Part shown: in pieces, positions 32,150-41,741 of the stretch
How positions within the stretch are numbered: the first letter of the stretch is position 1
How the letters are laid out: each line of letters opens with the position of its first letter
Source: Mycobacterium numidiamassiliense
GTDB taxonomy: Bacteria > Actinomycetota > Actinomycetes > Mycobacteriales > Mycobacteriaceae
Direction of reading: 5' to 3'
Assembly (NCBI RefSeq): GCF_900157365.1
Contig: NZ_FUEZ01000004.1
Coordinates: forward strand, 3,936,966-4,000,965
DNA: 64,000 bases
The notes under the pieces: model-generated
What the model was told of the DNA's origin: nothing
The model's database searches: none
Seen by the model: only the letters and a program-made list of their open reading frames with translations
Made by a program: the position numbers and the translations under genes

Positions 32150-32916
32150 GCGGCGATGGCCGCCAGGATGGCGAATTGCTCCCCGTCCAGAGACGCTCCC
32201 CCGACCAGGCCCCCGTCGACGTCCTCCTGCGCGACGATGTCGCCGACGTTCTTGGCGTTCACCGAGCCGCCGTAGAGCACCCGCACGGTGTCGGCGATCT
32301 GCGGCGACGCCAACGTGCCAAGCTCGTTGCGAATGGCCGCGCACACCTCCTGGGCATCGGCGGCGCTGGCCACTCGGCCGGTGCCGATCGCCCAGACCGG
32401 CTCGTAGGCGATGACAACCTTGGCGATCTGCTCGGCCGAGAGCCCTGCCAGCGAGCCGCGCAGCTGGTTCTCGCAGTGGCCGACGTGCTCGCCCGCCTCA
32501 CGGACCTCGAGGCGCTCGCCGATGCAGACGATCGGGGTGAGCTCGTATTTGAGCGCGGCGGCCGCCTTGGCGGCCACCAGGGCGTCGTCCTCGTTGTGGT
32601 ACTCGCGCCGCTCGGAGTGGCCGACGACGACGAACGTGCAGCCGAGTTTGGCCAGGAACGCGCCGCTGATGTCGCCGGTGTAGGCGCCCGAGTCGTGCTG
32701 GGACAGGTCCTGGGCGCCATAGGTCAAGCGCAGTTTGTCGCCGTCGACCAGGGTCTGCACGCTGCGCAGATTGGTGAACGGCGGCAGGACCGTCACGTCG
32801 ACCTTGTCGTAGTACTTGTCCGGCAGTGCGAATGCGATCTTCTGCACCAGCGCGATCGCCTCGAAGTGATTGAGGTTCATCTTCCAGTTGCCGGCGATCA
32901 GCGGCTTGCGGCTCAC
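32131..32916 (-). CDS. tpi: Triosephosphate isomerase
   Basis: Glycolytic enzyme of 261 aa interconverting dihydroxyacetone phosphate and glyceraldehyde-3-phosphate. GTG start overlaps the pgk stop by 4 bases with GGAG upstream. The N-terminal lysine motif LIAGNWKMNLNH, the catalytic histidine in VVGHSERREYHNED, the catalytic glutamate in VIAYEPVWAIGTG and the phosphate loop YGGSVNAKN are intact. The C-terminus GGPLP and stop are copied downstream in the 57-bp tandem repeat. Confidence 0.97.
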   Translation of the reverse strand: MSRKPLIAGNWKMNLNHFEAIALVQKIAFALPDKYYDKVDVTVLPPFTNLRSVQTLVDGDKLRLTYGAQDLSQHDSGAYTGDISGAFLAKLGCTFVVVGHSERREYHNEDDALVAAKAAAALKYELTPIVCIGERLEVREAGEHVGHCENQLRGSLAGLSAEQIAKVVIAYEPVWAIGTGRVASAADAQEVCAAIRNELGTLASPQIADTVRVLYGGSVNAKNVGDIVAQEDVDGGLVGGASLDGEQFAILAAIAAGGPLP

Positions 32917-34160
32917 AAGTCTCCTCCGTTTGGCTGCGGCCGGCCCAATACCTCGATGCCGGGCAGCGTTTTGCCCTCAAGGTATTCCAGCGAGGCGCCA
33001 CCACCGGTGGAGATGTGCGAGAAGGCGTCGTCCGGGATCTTCAGCGCGCGAACCGCAGCGGCCGAGTCACCGCCACCGACGACGCTGAACGCGCCCTTGG
33101 CGGTCGCGCCGACGATCGCCTCGGCGACCCCGCGGGTGCCCGACGCGTAGGCCGGGAACTCGAACACACCCATCGGGCCGTTCCAGAAGATCGTCTCGGC
33201 GTTCGCCAGCAGCGCGCCGAAGCGCTTGATCGAACCCGGGCCGATGTCCAGGCCCATCAGATCGTCCGGGATCGCGTTGGCGGCCACGAACTGTGGTGGC
33301 GAATCGGCGGCGAAGTTCTCGGTCACCACGATGTCGCCGGGCAGTCGCAACACGTCGGCGTAGGTGTCCAGCAGGTCGCGGCAGGTCTGGATCATGTGCT
33401 CTTCCAGCAGCGACTTGCCCACCGAATATCCCTGCGCGGCAAGGAAAGTGAAGCACATGCCGCCGCCAATCACGATGCTGTCGGCTTTGGTGGCCAGCGA
33501 TTCGATGACGCCGAGCTTGTCGGACACCTTCGACCCGCCGAGCACCACCGCGTAGGGGCGCTTGGTCGAGCTGCACAACTGCTCGAGCACCTTGATCTCG
33601 TCGGCGACCAGCTTGCCGGCGTAGTGCGGCAGCAGGGTGGCGATGTCGTACACCGACGCCTGCTTGCGGTGCACCACGCCGAAGCCATCGGAAACGAAAG
33701 CGCCTGTCGGCCCGACTAATTCGGCAAGCTGCCGGGCAAGGGCCAGCCGCTCGCCGTCGTCCTTGCTGGTTTCGCGCGGGTCGAAGCGGATGTTCTCCAG
33801 CAGCAGGACGTCGCCGTCGGTCAGTCCCTCGGCGCGGGCCAGCGCGTCGGGGCCGACAACGTCGCCGGCCAGCTGGACGTGCCGGCCCAGCTGCTCGCCC
33901 AGCGCCGCGGCGACCGGCGCCAGCGATAGCTTCGGATCGGGGCCGCCCTTGGGGCGACCCAGGTGCGCGGTGACCACGAGCTTGGCGCCCGCGTCGACGA
34001 GCGCCTGCAATGTCGGCGCCGACGCGATGATCCGGCCGGCGTCGGTGATCGCACCCTCGTCGTCGAGCGGCACATTCAGGTCAGAACGCACCAACACGCT
34101 GCGGCTCGAAACACCTTCGGCCAGAAGGCTTTCCAGGGTTGGGAGCGAGGATCCCGTCAC
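32913..34160 (-). CDS. pgk: Phosphoglycerate kinase
   Basis: Glycolytic enzyme of 415 aa that makes ATP from 1,3-bisphosphoglycerate. Family motifs are VLVRSDLNVPLDDEG, VVTAHLGRPKGGPDPKLSL, the lysine region VVLGGSKVSDKLGVIESL, and the nucleotide loop FSVVGGGDSAAAVRAL. The GTG start lies 2 bases after the gap stop, and the stop overlaps tpi. Corresponds to Rv1437. Confidence 0.97.
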   Translation of the reverse strand: MTGSSLPTLESLLAEGVSSRSVLVRSDLNVPLDDEGAITDAGRIIASAPTLQALVDAGAKLVVTAHLGRPKGGPDPKLSLAPVAAALGEQLGRHVQLAGDVVGPDALARAEGLTDGDVLLLENIRFDPRETSKDDGERLALARQLAELVGPTGAFVSDGFGVVHRKQASVYDIATLLPHYAGKLVADEIKVLEQLCSSTKRPYAVVLGGSKVSDKLGVIESLATKADSIVIGGGMCFTFLAAQGYSVGKSLLEEHMIQTCRDLLDTYADVLRLPGDIVVTENFAADSPPQFVAANAIPDDLMGLDIGPGSIKRFGALLANAETIFWNGPMGVFEFPAYASGTRGVAEAIVGATAKGAFSVVGGGDSAAAVRALKIPDDAFSHISTGGGASLEYLEGKTLPGIEVLGRPQPNGGDL

Positions 34161-34162
34161 GG

Positions 34163-35182
<1,020 letters not shown>

Positions 35183-35375
35183 GTGTTTCCCCTGTCTTCG
35201 CTTGTCCGCTGATGAACTACTCGCCGCCAGCCTAGATCAGTAGCAAGAACGGTTGGGGCCCGGTAAGCGTCCCGGACCGCTTGCTCCTGTGACAACCATC
35301 TCTGCTGCTTCCCGACTGTGCGGCGCGTCGATGACACACATCACAGCCCAGTACGGGCCGCACCGCAATTTGTGG

Positions 35376-37127
35376 TCAGCGCGCACTGCGCCGGCTGGTC
35401 ACGTGCACCGGAAATTCGTCGCCGGGCTCGGGCCACGGCTGACGGCTGAGCATGGCGGCGACGTCGACATAGCCCGCCTCGATCAGACCCGTCTTGGCGT
35501 CGACGATGCGGTACCACTGTTTCTGAATGTGGATCGGCTGGCCCTCGAGGACGATGACGCGGACGTCGCCGTCGGAGAAGTTGCAGCGCCGCTGGACCGC
35601 CTCGAGCAGTTGCTCGTTGTGCAGATGGCCCTCGCCGAAATTCCAGCCGATCAGGGGCCCGGCGACCACTTCGCCCTCACGCACGCTGTAGGTGGCCTCG
35701 TCCGGCCCCAGAGCGCGGGGCAACAGCCCGTTGAGCGCGCGTCCATGCGTGTGCATGGCACGGAACGCCGCGACCTTGTCCGAAACCACTTCAGCCGTCG
35801 ACGCGCCGTAGAGCTTGGCGAGTTGATTGACCACCAGGGCGGAACTCTTGACGACGTCGGCTTCGATCTTGTCCTCGGCGCCGGTGCGGAAGCACCACAG
35901 GCTGGTGGCCCAGTTGCCGGCGTAATAGCGCATGGCGGGCAGGAACGAAACCTTCTCCGGGAACAGGTTTCCGATCGGTACCAGGGCAAGGGCGATGAGC
36001 AGGATGGCCAGCAGCAGCGGTGACCGCAGATCGACGGCTCGGATCGCGCCGTAGTGCCCGAACAGATAGAACAGCGAGAAGATGAAGAAGACGTTCCACT
36101 CCAACGGAACCCCCATCGGGAGGTTGGACAGGATGTTCAGGTGGAAGATCACCATGAATCCGATCAGGAACCATCGCCAGGGTTGATCGCCGGCGACGAA
36201 GACCAGCACGGTGGGAACCAGGAACTCCGCCGTGGTTCCGCCGACATGAGCCATCAGCTTGGGTATCACCGTGGGTCGTAGGTCGTTGACGTGGTCGCGG
36301 TACAGCAGGTGCTTCAGCGGGTTGAACAACCTGGCGCGCAGCAGCGCGTTGTTGCTCGTCATCACCGCGACGACGTAAGGGAAATGGTGGTTGAGCTTGG
36401 AAGTCGCTGCGCCCCACCACAACCCGAGCATGATGATCTTGAACGCCGCGATCTGATCAACGAACGGGAAGAAGAACACGATGAGTTTCAGCCAGTAGTG
36501 CTCGCCGCGGGCGGCCAGGAAGATGGTCTTGTCGCGTAGGCCCAGCAGCGCCAACGCGACGATCGTCGGCGCCACCAGGACGCGGTCGATCAGACCAACG
36601 TCGCCGGCGGCGGTGACCGGCCCGCCGTGTCCGGGTGACAGCAGCGCCCATACCCCGCCGATCAGCACGATGGCATAGAGGACGACGTCGACGACGGTGC
36701 GGTTGTCGCCTCGGGTGAACGGAACTTTGTCCGGCCACGCCGGAAGCCGAATTGTGTTGGGCCGCAGCCAGTACAGGAACCCGCCGATCGGTGGCATGAA
36801 ACGTCCGGTCAACGGACCCGATCCGCAGCCGAATCCGAGGACTTCGAACAGCAGCGTGAAGACGATGACCTTCTGGTACACGATGGGCTGCGTCCACCAG
36901 TCGGCGATGTGGCCCAGCCCGCCCAGCCCGGGGGTCAGCGCGATGATCGCGGCCGGCGCCGCGACATAGATCGCAATCTTGGTCAGGTAGAGCAGGTACA
37001 CCGCATAGGGCGTACCGAACCCATTTTCGGCCCAATGCCGCGTCACGATCTGTAGGCGCTCCGCCCGTGGCAGGCTCAGCCAGCTGTCGTGATCGACGTC
37101 GGGAAGATCCGGTGACATGAATCCCAT
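35376..37127 (-). CDS. DUF3556-like multi-pass membrane protein
   Basis: Protein of 583 aa. ATG at 37127 follows a GAGG stretch; an ATG at 37118 and a GTG at 37151 are alternatives. After a soluble lead (MSPDLPDVDHDSWLSLPRAERLQ) come about ten hydrophobic helices up to residue 390, with conserved-looking loops FGCGSGPLTGRFMPPIGG and LPAWPDKVPFTRGDNRT. The last 180 residues are soluble. Length and layout fit DUF3556, an uncharacterised family seen mainly in mycobacteria and relatives. Nothing in the sequence shows a substrate. Not recalled next to gap in H37Rv. Confidence 0.75.
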   Translation of the reverse strand: MGFMSPDLPDVDHDSWLSLPRAERLQIVTRHWAENGFGTPYAVYLLYLTKIAIYVAAPAAIIALTPGLGGLGHIADWWTQPIVYQKVIVFTLLFEVLGFGCGSGPLTGRFMPPIGGFLYWLRPNTIRLPAWPDKVPFTRGDNRTVVDVVLYAIVLIGGVWALLSPGHGGPVTAAGDVGLIDRVLVAPTIVALALLGLRDKTIFLAARGEHYWLKLIVFFFPFVDQIAAFKIIMLGLWWGAATSKLNHHFPYVVAVMTSNNALLRARLFNPLKHLLYRDHVNDLRPTVIPKLMAHVGGTTAEFLVPTVLVFVAGDQPWRWFLIGFMVIFHLNILSNLPMGVPLEWNVFFIFSLFYLFGHYGAIRAVDLRSPLLLAILLIALALVPIGNLFPEKVSFLPAMRYYAGNWATSLWCFRTGAEDKIEADVVKSSALVVNQLAKLYGASTAEVVSDKVAAFRAMHTHGRALNGLLPRALGPDEATYSVREGEVVAGPLIGWNFGEGHLHNEQLLEAVQRRCNFSDGDVRVIVLEGQPIHIQKQWYRIVDAKTGLIEAGYVDVAAMLSRQPWPEPGDEFPVHVTSRRSAR

Positions 37128-37237
37128 GGCAGCCTCGTTCCGGTCGCACAACCGCTCTGCGCGCGGATGTCGGTGAGCCGGTGATCTAGATGTCGTAAAT
37201 CATTGGCGCAGCCGATGATTCATCCATTGAACCGCCG

Positions 37238-37729
37238 CTACCGGACCGCGAGCGGTGACCTCCGGTGCGTGGCGGGAGTCTCCGCTGTGGTCCGCCCCGG
37301 AAACCGGCGGTGCAGGTTTTCGATCAGAGAGTTCAGGGTGGCGCGTTCCTGTTCTTCGACGCGAGCCATGCGGCGCAGGCCGGATGCACCTTCGGTGTTG
37401 CCGCTGGCTTCGGCGCTGGCAATCGCCTTGTGGTAGCCCTCTATCCGGTGCTCGACGACACGGCGGTTCTGGTTGAGCAGACGCAGAAAGTAGTCGGCCT
37501 GGCGCAGATCCGCCGCCTCTGCCGCCGCGGTGGCCGGATCGATCTCGCCAGAGGGCCGTCCCGCGGTGACCAGCGTGGGGTTCAACGTCGCGGTGGGCCC
37601 TACCTGACGGACATGCGCCCCGCCCGGGCGGACGGCGCCACTGCGGGGCCGAAACCCGTGCCGGTCCCGGGCGTCGCGCTCAACTACCGAGCGGGAAGCA
37701 CGCTCGTCGGACAAACCGGCATGGTCCAT
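37238..37729 (-). CDS. Small coiled-coil protein of unknown function
   Basis: Protein of 163 aa; ATG at 37727-37729 follows GAGAGAAG by 6 bases. The first 65 residues are charged and probably disordered (DERASRSVVERDARDRHG). Residues about 68-150 form long amphipathic helices, ATAAAEAADLRQADYFLRLL and VVEHRIEGYHKAIASAEASG, then GASGLRRMARVEEQERATLNSLIENL, suggesting a two-helix coiled coil. The tail is basic. I recognise no family. It is co-oriented with the membrane protein 110 bases downstream and the PucR-like gene 139 bases upstream. Confidence 0.62.
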   Translation of the reverse strand: MDHAGLSDERASRSVVERDARDRHGFRPRSGAVRPGGAHVRQVGPTATLNPTLVTAGRPSGEIDPATAAAEAADLRQADYFLRLLNQNRRVVEHRIEGYHKAIASAEASGNTEGASGLRRMARVEEQERATLNSLIENLHRRFPGRTTAETPATHRRSPLAVR

Positions 37730-37868
37730 CTTGTCTTCTCTCACGGCAGTATTCAGCGTTTGGCGTGCGTAACGATAACTCCCGAATCCCGCCAGCGCTA
37801 TATCGTTGCGCAACCTCGCCGAGGGCCGTAAATAAATGCCAGGTCAGCGGGGCAAAGAGCGGAGGTTT

Positions 37869-39122
37869 TCACTCGCGTCCGCTGGCCGCGGCCAGCACCG
37901 TCGGCGCCATCCACCGGCAGACCTCCAGGGCCAGCTGCACCTTGAACACAGCGTCGGGATCGTCGAAACGCTGCCCACACAGTTGGATGGCCTCAGCCAC
38001 AGTGTACGGAATTGTGTTGGGCTGCAATATTATTGACCGATCGGGCGCAATGTAGGTGCGATTGCGGGCCAAAAATTCTCGCAACGCTTCGCGCAGCCGC
38101 GCGGCGCGAACGTCGTCAATCCCGAGGTGGCCCAGCACCTCGGCGACGAAGCCGCTCAACTGATCGATGTCACCGGCCATCAGGGCTATGGGGGCGACCT
38201 CGTTGTAGAAGACGACCCGGGTGCTCAGCCGCTCGCCGCCGGCGAAGGCCACCGCCTTGGCTTGTTCCGCTTGCTTCAGCGATGCCCGGAAGCCGCTCTG
38301 TCCCTCGTGCACCTGACCGAACGCGAGACGCGCCCGGATCCCCTCGGATTCGAACGCCCTGCGCACCCGCGACGGGTCCAGGTCGCGTCTGGCCGAGGCA
38401 TCCACCGAGAACCACAGCCGGGCCTCGCGCTCGTCGGTCGGCACGATCAGCGTGCCGTGCACCGCGCCGACCTCGGCGCCGACCACGGATCGCACCTGAT
38501 CGAGCAACCCCGCCAGGTCGTGGGCCGGTACGGCTGCGTCCACCCACAACACCGCGGCGAGGTGCACGCCGTCCAACGGGTAGCCCAGCGCCCGCTCGGC
38601 TCGGGGGCCGGACGGGGCGCGCGAGGCGCCGGCAGTGCGTTGTTCCTGGCCGCTGAGGCATTGCTCTTGCTCCAGCTCGTAGGCGACCGTCAACTGGTCG
38701 GCCACCGCGTCGACAAACGTCGCCGAACGCGAAACCAGGTTGACGATCGTCGGCACCTGGTCGGTCGCCTCCACCAACGCGACAAACCGGATGGCCGTCT
38801 CCAGGAATCGCGAGTGCACGATCCGGTGCGCCCGGACCAGCACCGATAACGGAACGTCGTGCCGCGCGGCCGAACGCGCGTAGGCAACCGAAGCCTCCGG
38901 GGCCTCTAAAAACTCCGCTGATGTGCCGCGACCCAAGAAGTCAATCCCGGCCACCACGCTGTCGTTCAGGCTCGCCCGCCAGAGCTCCAACATCTCGGCG
39001 TCGTAATTGAGGTCCCGATTCTCGGCCTTGATCTGCTCGAAAACCTCGGCGACGAAGTCGTCGCGAATGGCGTCCATCCGTTCGGCGATCAGCGACATCG
39101 GGTCCGCAATAACCTCAGCCAT
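37869..39122 (-). CDS. PucR-like regulator with altered helix-turn-helix (Rv1429 type)
   Basis: Protein of 417 aa; ATG at 39122 follows GGAAGG. The N-terminal 170 residues are helical (RsbRD-like: DVPLSVLVRAHRIVHSRFLETAI). A CdaR/GGDEF-like middle follows. The C-terminal 70 residues align with the PucR HTH: LREFLARNRTY, then IILQPNTIPYTVAEAIQLCG, then DDPDAVFKVQLALEVCRWM. In related proteins the recognition helix reads H-R-N-T-V/I-x-Y-R; here it is Q367-P368-N369-T370-I371-P372-Y373-T374, so DNA binding may be lost. Next to the acyltransferase, this matches the place of Rv1429. Confidence 0.78.
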   Translation of the reverse strand: MAEVIADPMSLIAERMDAIRDDFVAEVFEQIKAENRDLNYDAEMLELWRASLNDSVVAGIDFLGRGTSAEFLEAPEASVAYARSAARHDVPLSVLVRAHRIVHSRFLETAIRFVALVEATDQVPTIVNLVSRSATFVDAVADQLTVAYELEQEQCLSGQEQRTAGASRAPSGPRAERALGYPLDGVHLAAVLWVDAAVPAHDLAGLLDQVRSVVGAEVGAVHGTLIVPTDEREARLWFSVDASARRDLDPSRVRRAFESEGIRARLAFGQVHEGQSGFRASLKQAEQAKAVAFAGGERLSTRVVFYNEVAPIALMAGDIDQLSGFVAEVLGHLGIDDVRAARLREALREFLARNRTYIAPDRSIILQPNTIPYTVAEAIQLCGQRFDDPDAVFKVQLALEVCRWMAPTVLAAASGRE

Positions 39123-39284
39123 GCCGGCCGCCTTCCGTCTCGTCGATACCCCGCCCATCACTGTGCTCGCCCGGGGAGCGACATCGTAAGAGTGTTTGCC
39201 TACTGGCCATCCAAGCTAACCGCCTAGCTACCATCGAGGGACTCAATGCGGGAATCTTCGAGGAACGCCACAAGGGGGCTTGAA

Positions 39285-40109
39285 GTGAACGATGTGAGCG
39301 ACGTCGGCAATCCCGACATTGGCGATCCCGAGCTGGGCAAATTCGATCCGGGCTTGACCGAGCGCCTGATGGGCGTGATGCGTCCGGTGTTGAAGACGTA
39401 CTTCAGGTCCGAGGTGCACGGCCTGGACGACTTCCCGCCCGGCGGAGCGCTGGTGGTCGGCAACCACTCGGGTGGCATGTTTCCCATGGACGTGCCCATC
39501 TTCAGCATCGATTTCTACGAGAAGTTCGGCTACGACCGGCCGGTATACACGCTGAGCCACGACATCTTGTTCATGGGCTTCACGGGCGGGCTGTTCCGGC
39601 GGGCCGGCTACATCCGGGCCAACCGCGAGAACGCGGCCAAGGCCCTGCGGTCCGGCGGCGTGGTGGTGGTCTTTCCCGGCGGCGACTACGACGCGTACCG
39701 GCCCACCCTGTCCGAGAACGTCATCGACTTCAACGGCCGCCAAGGCTACGTCCGCACGGCCATCGAGGCCGGTGTGCCGATCGTTCCGGCGGTGTCCATC
39801 GGCGGACAGGAGACGCAGCTCTACCTGACCCGCGGCACCTGGCTGGCCGAACGACTGGGCATCAAGCGCCTGTTGCGCAGCGCCATCCTGCCGGTGTCGT
39901 TCGGCTTTCCGTTCGGGCTGTCCGCGGTCGTCCCGCCCAACGTGCCGCTGCCCACCAAGATCGTCACGCAGGTGCTGAAGCCCATCGACATCGCCAAGGA
40001 GTTCGGCGAGGACCCCGACGTCGACGAGGTGGACGCCCACGTGCGGTCGGTGATGCAGGATGCCCTCAAGGACCTCGCCGCCAAGCGCCGCTTCCCGATT
40101 CTGGGCTGA
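39285..40109 (+). CDS. Phospholipid/glycerol acyltransferase family protein (Rv1428c type)
   Basis: Protein of 274 aa. GTG at 39285 is chosen because AAGGGGG precedes it; an in-frame ATG at 39246 has no such site. The PlsC-like fold is indicated by GALVVGNHSGGMFPMDVPIF (modified N-H-x-D box), LFRRAGYIRANRENAAKAL and VVVFPGGDYDAYRP, which stands in for the F-P-E-G-T box. Products of this group acylate lysophospholipids or related alcohols at the membrane. It is 3 bases before fadD12, which would supply acyl-CoA. Confidence 0.84.
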   Translation: MNDVSDVGNPDIGDPELGKFDPGLTERLMGVMRPVLKTYFRSEVHGLDDFPPGGALVVGNHSGGMFPMDVPIFSIDFYEKFGYDRPVYTLSHDILFMGFTGGLFRRAGYIRANRENAAKALRSGGVVVVFPGGDYDAYRPTLSENVIDFNGRQGYVRTAIEAGVPIVPAVSIGGQETQLYLTRGTWLAERLGIKRLLRSAILPVSFGFPFGLSAVVPPNVPLPTKIVTQVLKPIDIAKEFGEDPDVDEVDAHVRSVMQDALKDLAAKRRFPILG

Positions 40110-40112
40110 GCC

Positions 40113-41741
40113 ATGGCATCGCTAATCGATAAGGCCCGCAACGTGTTTGGCGTTATCACTACGTTGGCGCGCGCCGGGATGATCGCACCGATGCGACCCG
40201 ACCGCTATGTGAAAATGGCTGCTGCGATGCGCCGCGAAGGTATGGGCATGACGGTGGGTTTCGCCGGCGCGGCACAGCGCTGCCCAGATCGCCCCGGCCT
40301 GATCGATGAACTCGGAACCCTGACCTGGCGACAGCTCGACGAGCGGATCAACGCGTTGGCCGCGGCGCTGCAGGACCTGCCGTCGGGACAGCCTAAGGTC
40401 GTCGGGATCATGTGCCGCAATCACCGCGGCTTCGTCGAGGCGGTGGTCGCCGCCAATCGGATCGGCTCCGACGTCGTGTTGCTGAACACCTCGTTCGCCG
40501 GCCCGGCGATGGCCGACGTCGTCAACCGCGAAGGCGTCGATGCCGCCATCTACGACGAAGAGTTCACCGCGACGGTGGACCGCGCGCTGGCCGACAAACC
40601 CGACGCCACCCGCATCGCGGCCTGGACCGAGGGCCAGCACGAGCTGACCGTCGAGAAACTCATCAACGACCACGCTGGACAACAGCCCGCGCGCACCGGC
40701 CGCAAAGGCAAAATGATCCTGCTTACCTCAGGCACCACCGGAAGCCCCAAGGGCGCCAACCAATCTGGTGGCAGTGCCGGGATAGGCACGCTCAAGGCGA
40801 TCCTCGACCGCACGCCGTGGCGGGCCGAGGAGACCATCGTGATCGTCGCGCCGATGTTTCACGCCTGGGGCTTTTCGCAATTGATCTTCGCCGCGTCGAT
40901 GGCCTGCACCGTGGTCACCCGGCGCAAGTTCGATCCGGAGGCCACGCTCGACCTCGTCGATCGCCACCAGGCGACCGGCCTGGCCGTGGTTCCGGTCATG
41001 TTCGACCGCATCATGGATCTGCCCGGCGAAATCCGAAACCGCTACAGCGGAAGGTCTCTGCGATTCGCGGCCGCATCGGGCTCGCGGATGAGGCCCGACG
41101 TCGTCACCGCGTTCATGGACCAATTCGGCGACGTGATCTACAACAACTACAACGCCACCGAGGCCGGCATGATCGCCACCGCCACACCGGCCGACCTGCG
41201 GGCGGCGCCCGACACCGCAGGCCGGCCCGCGGGTGGCACCGAAATCCGGATCCTGGACCCGGAATTCAACGAACTGCCCGCCGGCGAGGTGGGCGGCATC
41301 TACGCGCACAACGACACCCAGTTCGACGGCTACACCTCCGGCACCACCAAGGATTTCCACGCCGGGTTCATGTCGTCGGGCGACGTCGGTTACCTCGACG
41401 AAGCCGGACGGCTGTTCGTCGTCGGCCGCGACGACGAGATGATCGTGTCCGGCGGTGAGAACGTCTACCCCATCGAAGTGGAGAAAACGCTGGCGGCACA
41501 CAACGAGGTGGCCGAGGCCGCGGTGATCGGCGTGGACGACGAGCAGTACGGCCAGCGCCTGGCGGCGTTCGTCGTGCTCGAGCCAGGGTCGTCGGCCACC
41601 GTCGACACGCTCAAGCAGCACGTCCGCGACAATCTCGCCAACTACAAAGTGCCCCGTGAGATTTCGGTGCTCGATGAGCTCCCCCGCGGCAGCACCGGCA
41701 AGATCCTGCGTGCCGAACTCCAAGCGAAGGTGAATGGCTGA
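40113..41741 (+). CDS. fadD12: Fatty-acyl-CoA synthetase FadD12
   Basis: Adenylate-forming enzyme of 542 aa that activates fatty acids. The ATP loop KMILLTSGTTGSPKGANQSG, the A5 region NNYNATEAGMIATA, the A7-A8 segment SSGDVGYLDEAGRLFVVGRDDEMIVSGGENVYPIEVE, and the C-terminal lysine motif PRGSTGKILRAEL are all present. ATG 3 bases after the acyltransferase stop; its own stop shares a base with the lipO ATG (TGATG). Chain-length preference unknown. Corresponds to Rv1427c. Confidence 0.94.
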   Translation: MASLIDKARNVFGVITTLARAGMIAPMRPDRYVKMAAAMRREGMGMTVGFAGAAQRCPDRPGLIDELGTLTWRQLDERINALAAALQDLPSGQPKVVGIMCRNHRGFVEAVVAANRIGSDVVLLNTSFAGPAMADVVNREGVDAAIYDEEFTATVDRALADKPDATRIAAWTEGQHELTVEKLINDHAGQQPARTGRKGKMILLTSGTTGSPKGANQSGGSAGIGTLKAILDRTPWRAEETIVIVAPMFHAWGFSQLIFAASMACTVVTRRKFDPEATLDLVDRHQATGLAVVPVMFDRIMDLPGEIRNRYSGRSLRFAAASGSRMRPDVVTAFMDQFGDVIYNNYNATEAGMIATATPADLRAAPDTAGRPAGGTEIRILDPEFNELPAGEVGGIYAHNDTQFDGYTSGTTKDFHAGFMSSGDVGYLDEAGRLFVVGRDDEMIVSGGENVYPIEVEKTLAAHNEVAEAAVIGVDDEQYGQRLAAFVVLEPGSSATVDTLKQHVRDNLANYKVPREISVLDELPRGSTGKILRAELQAKVNG

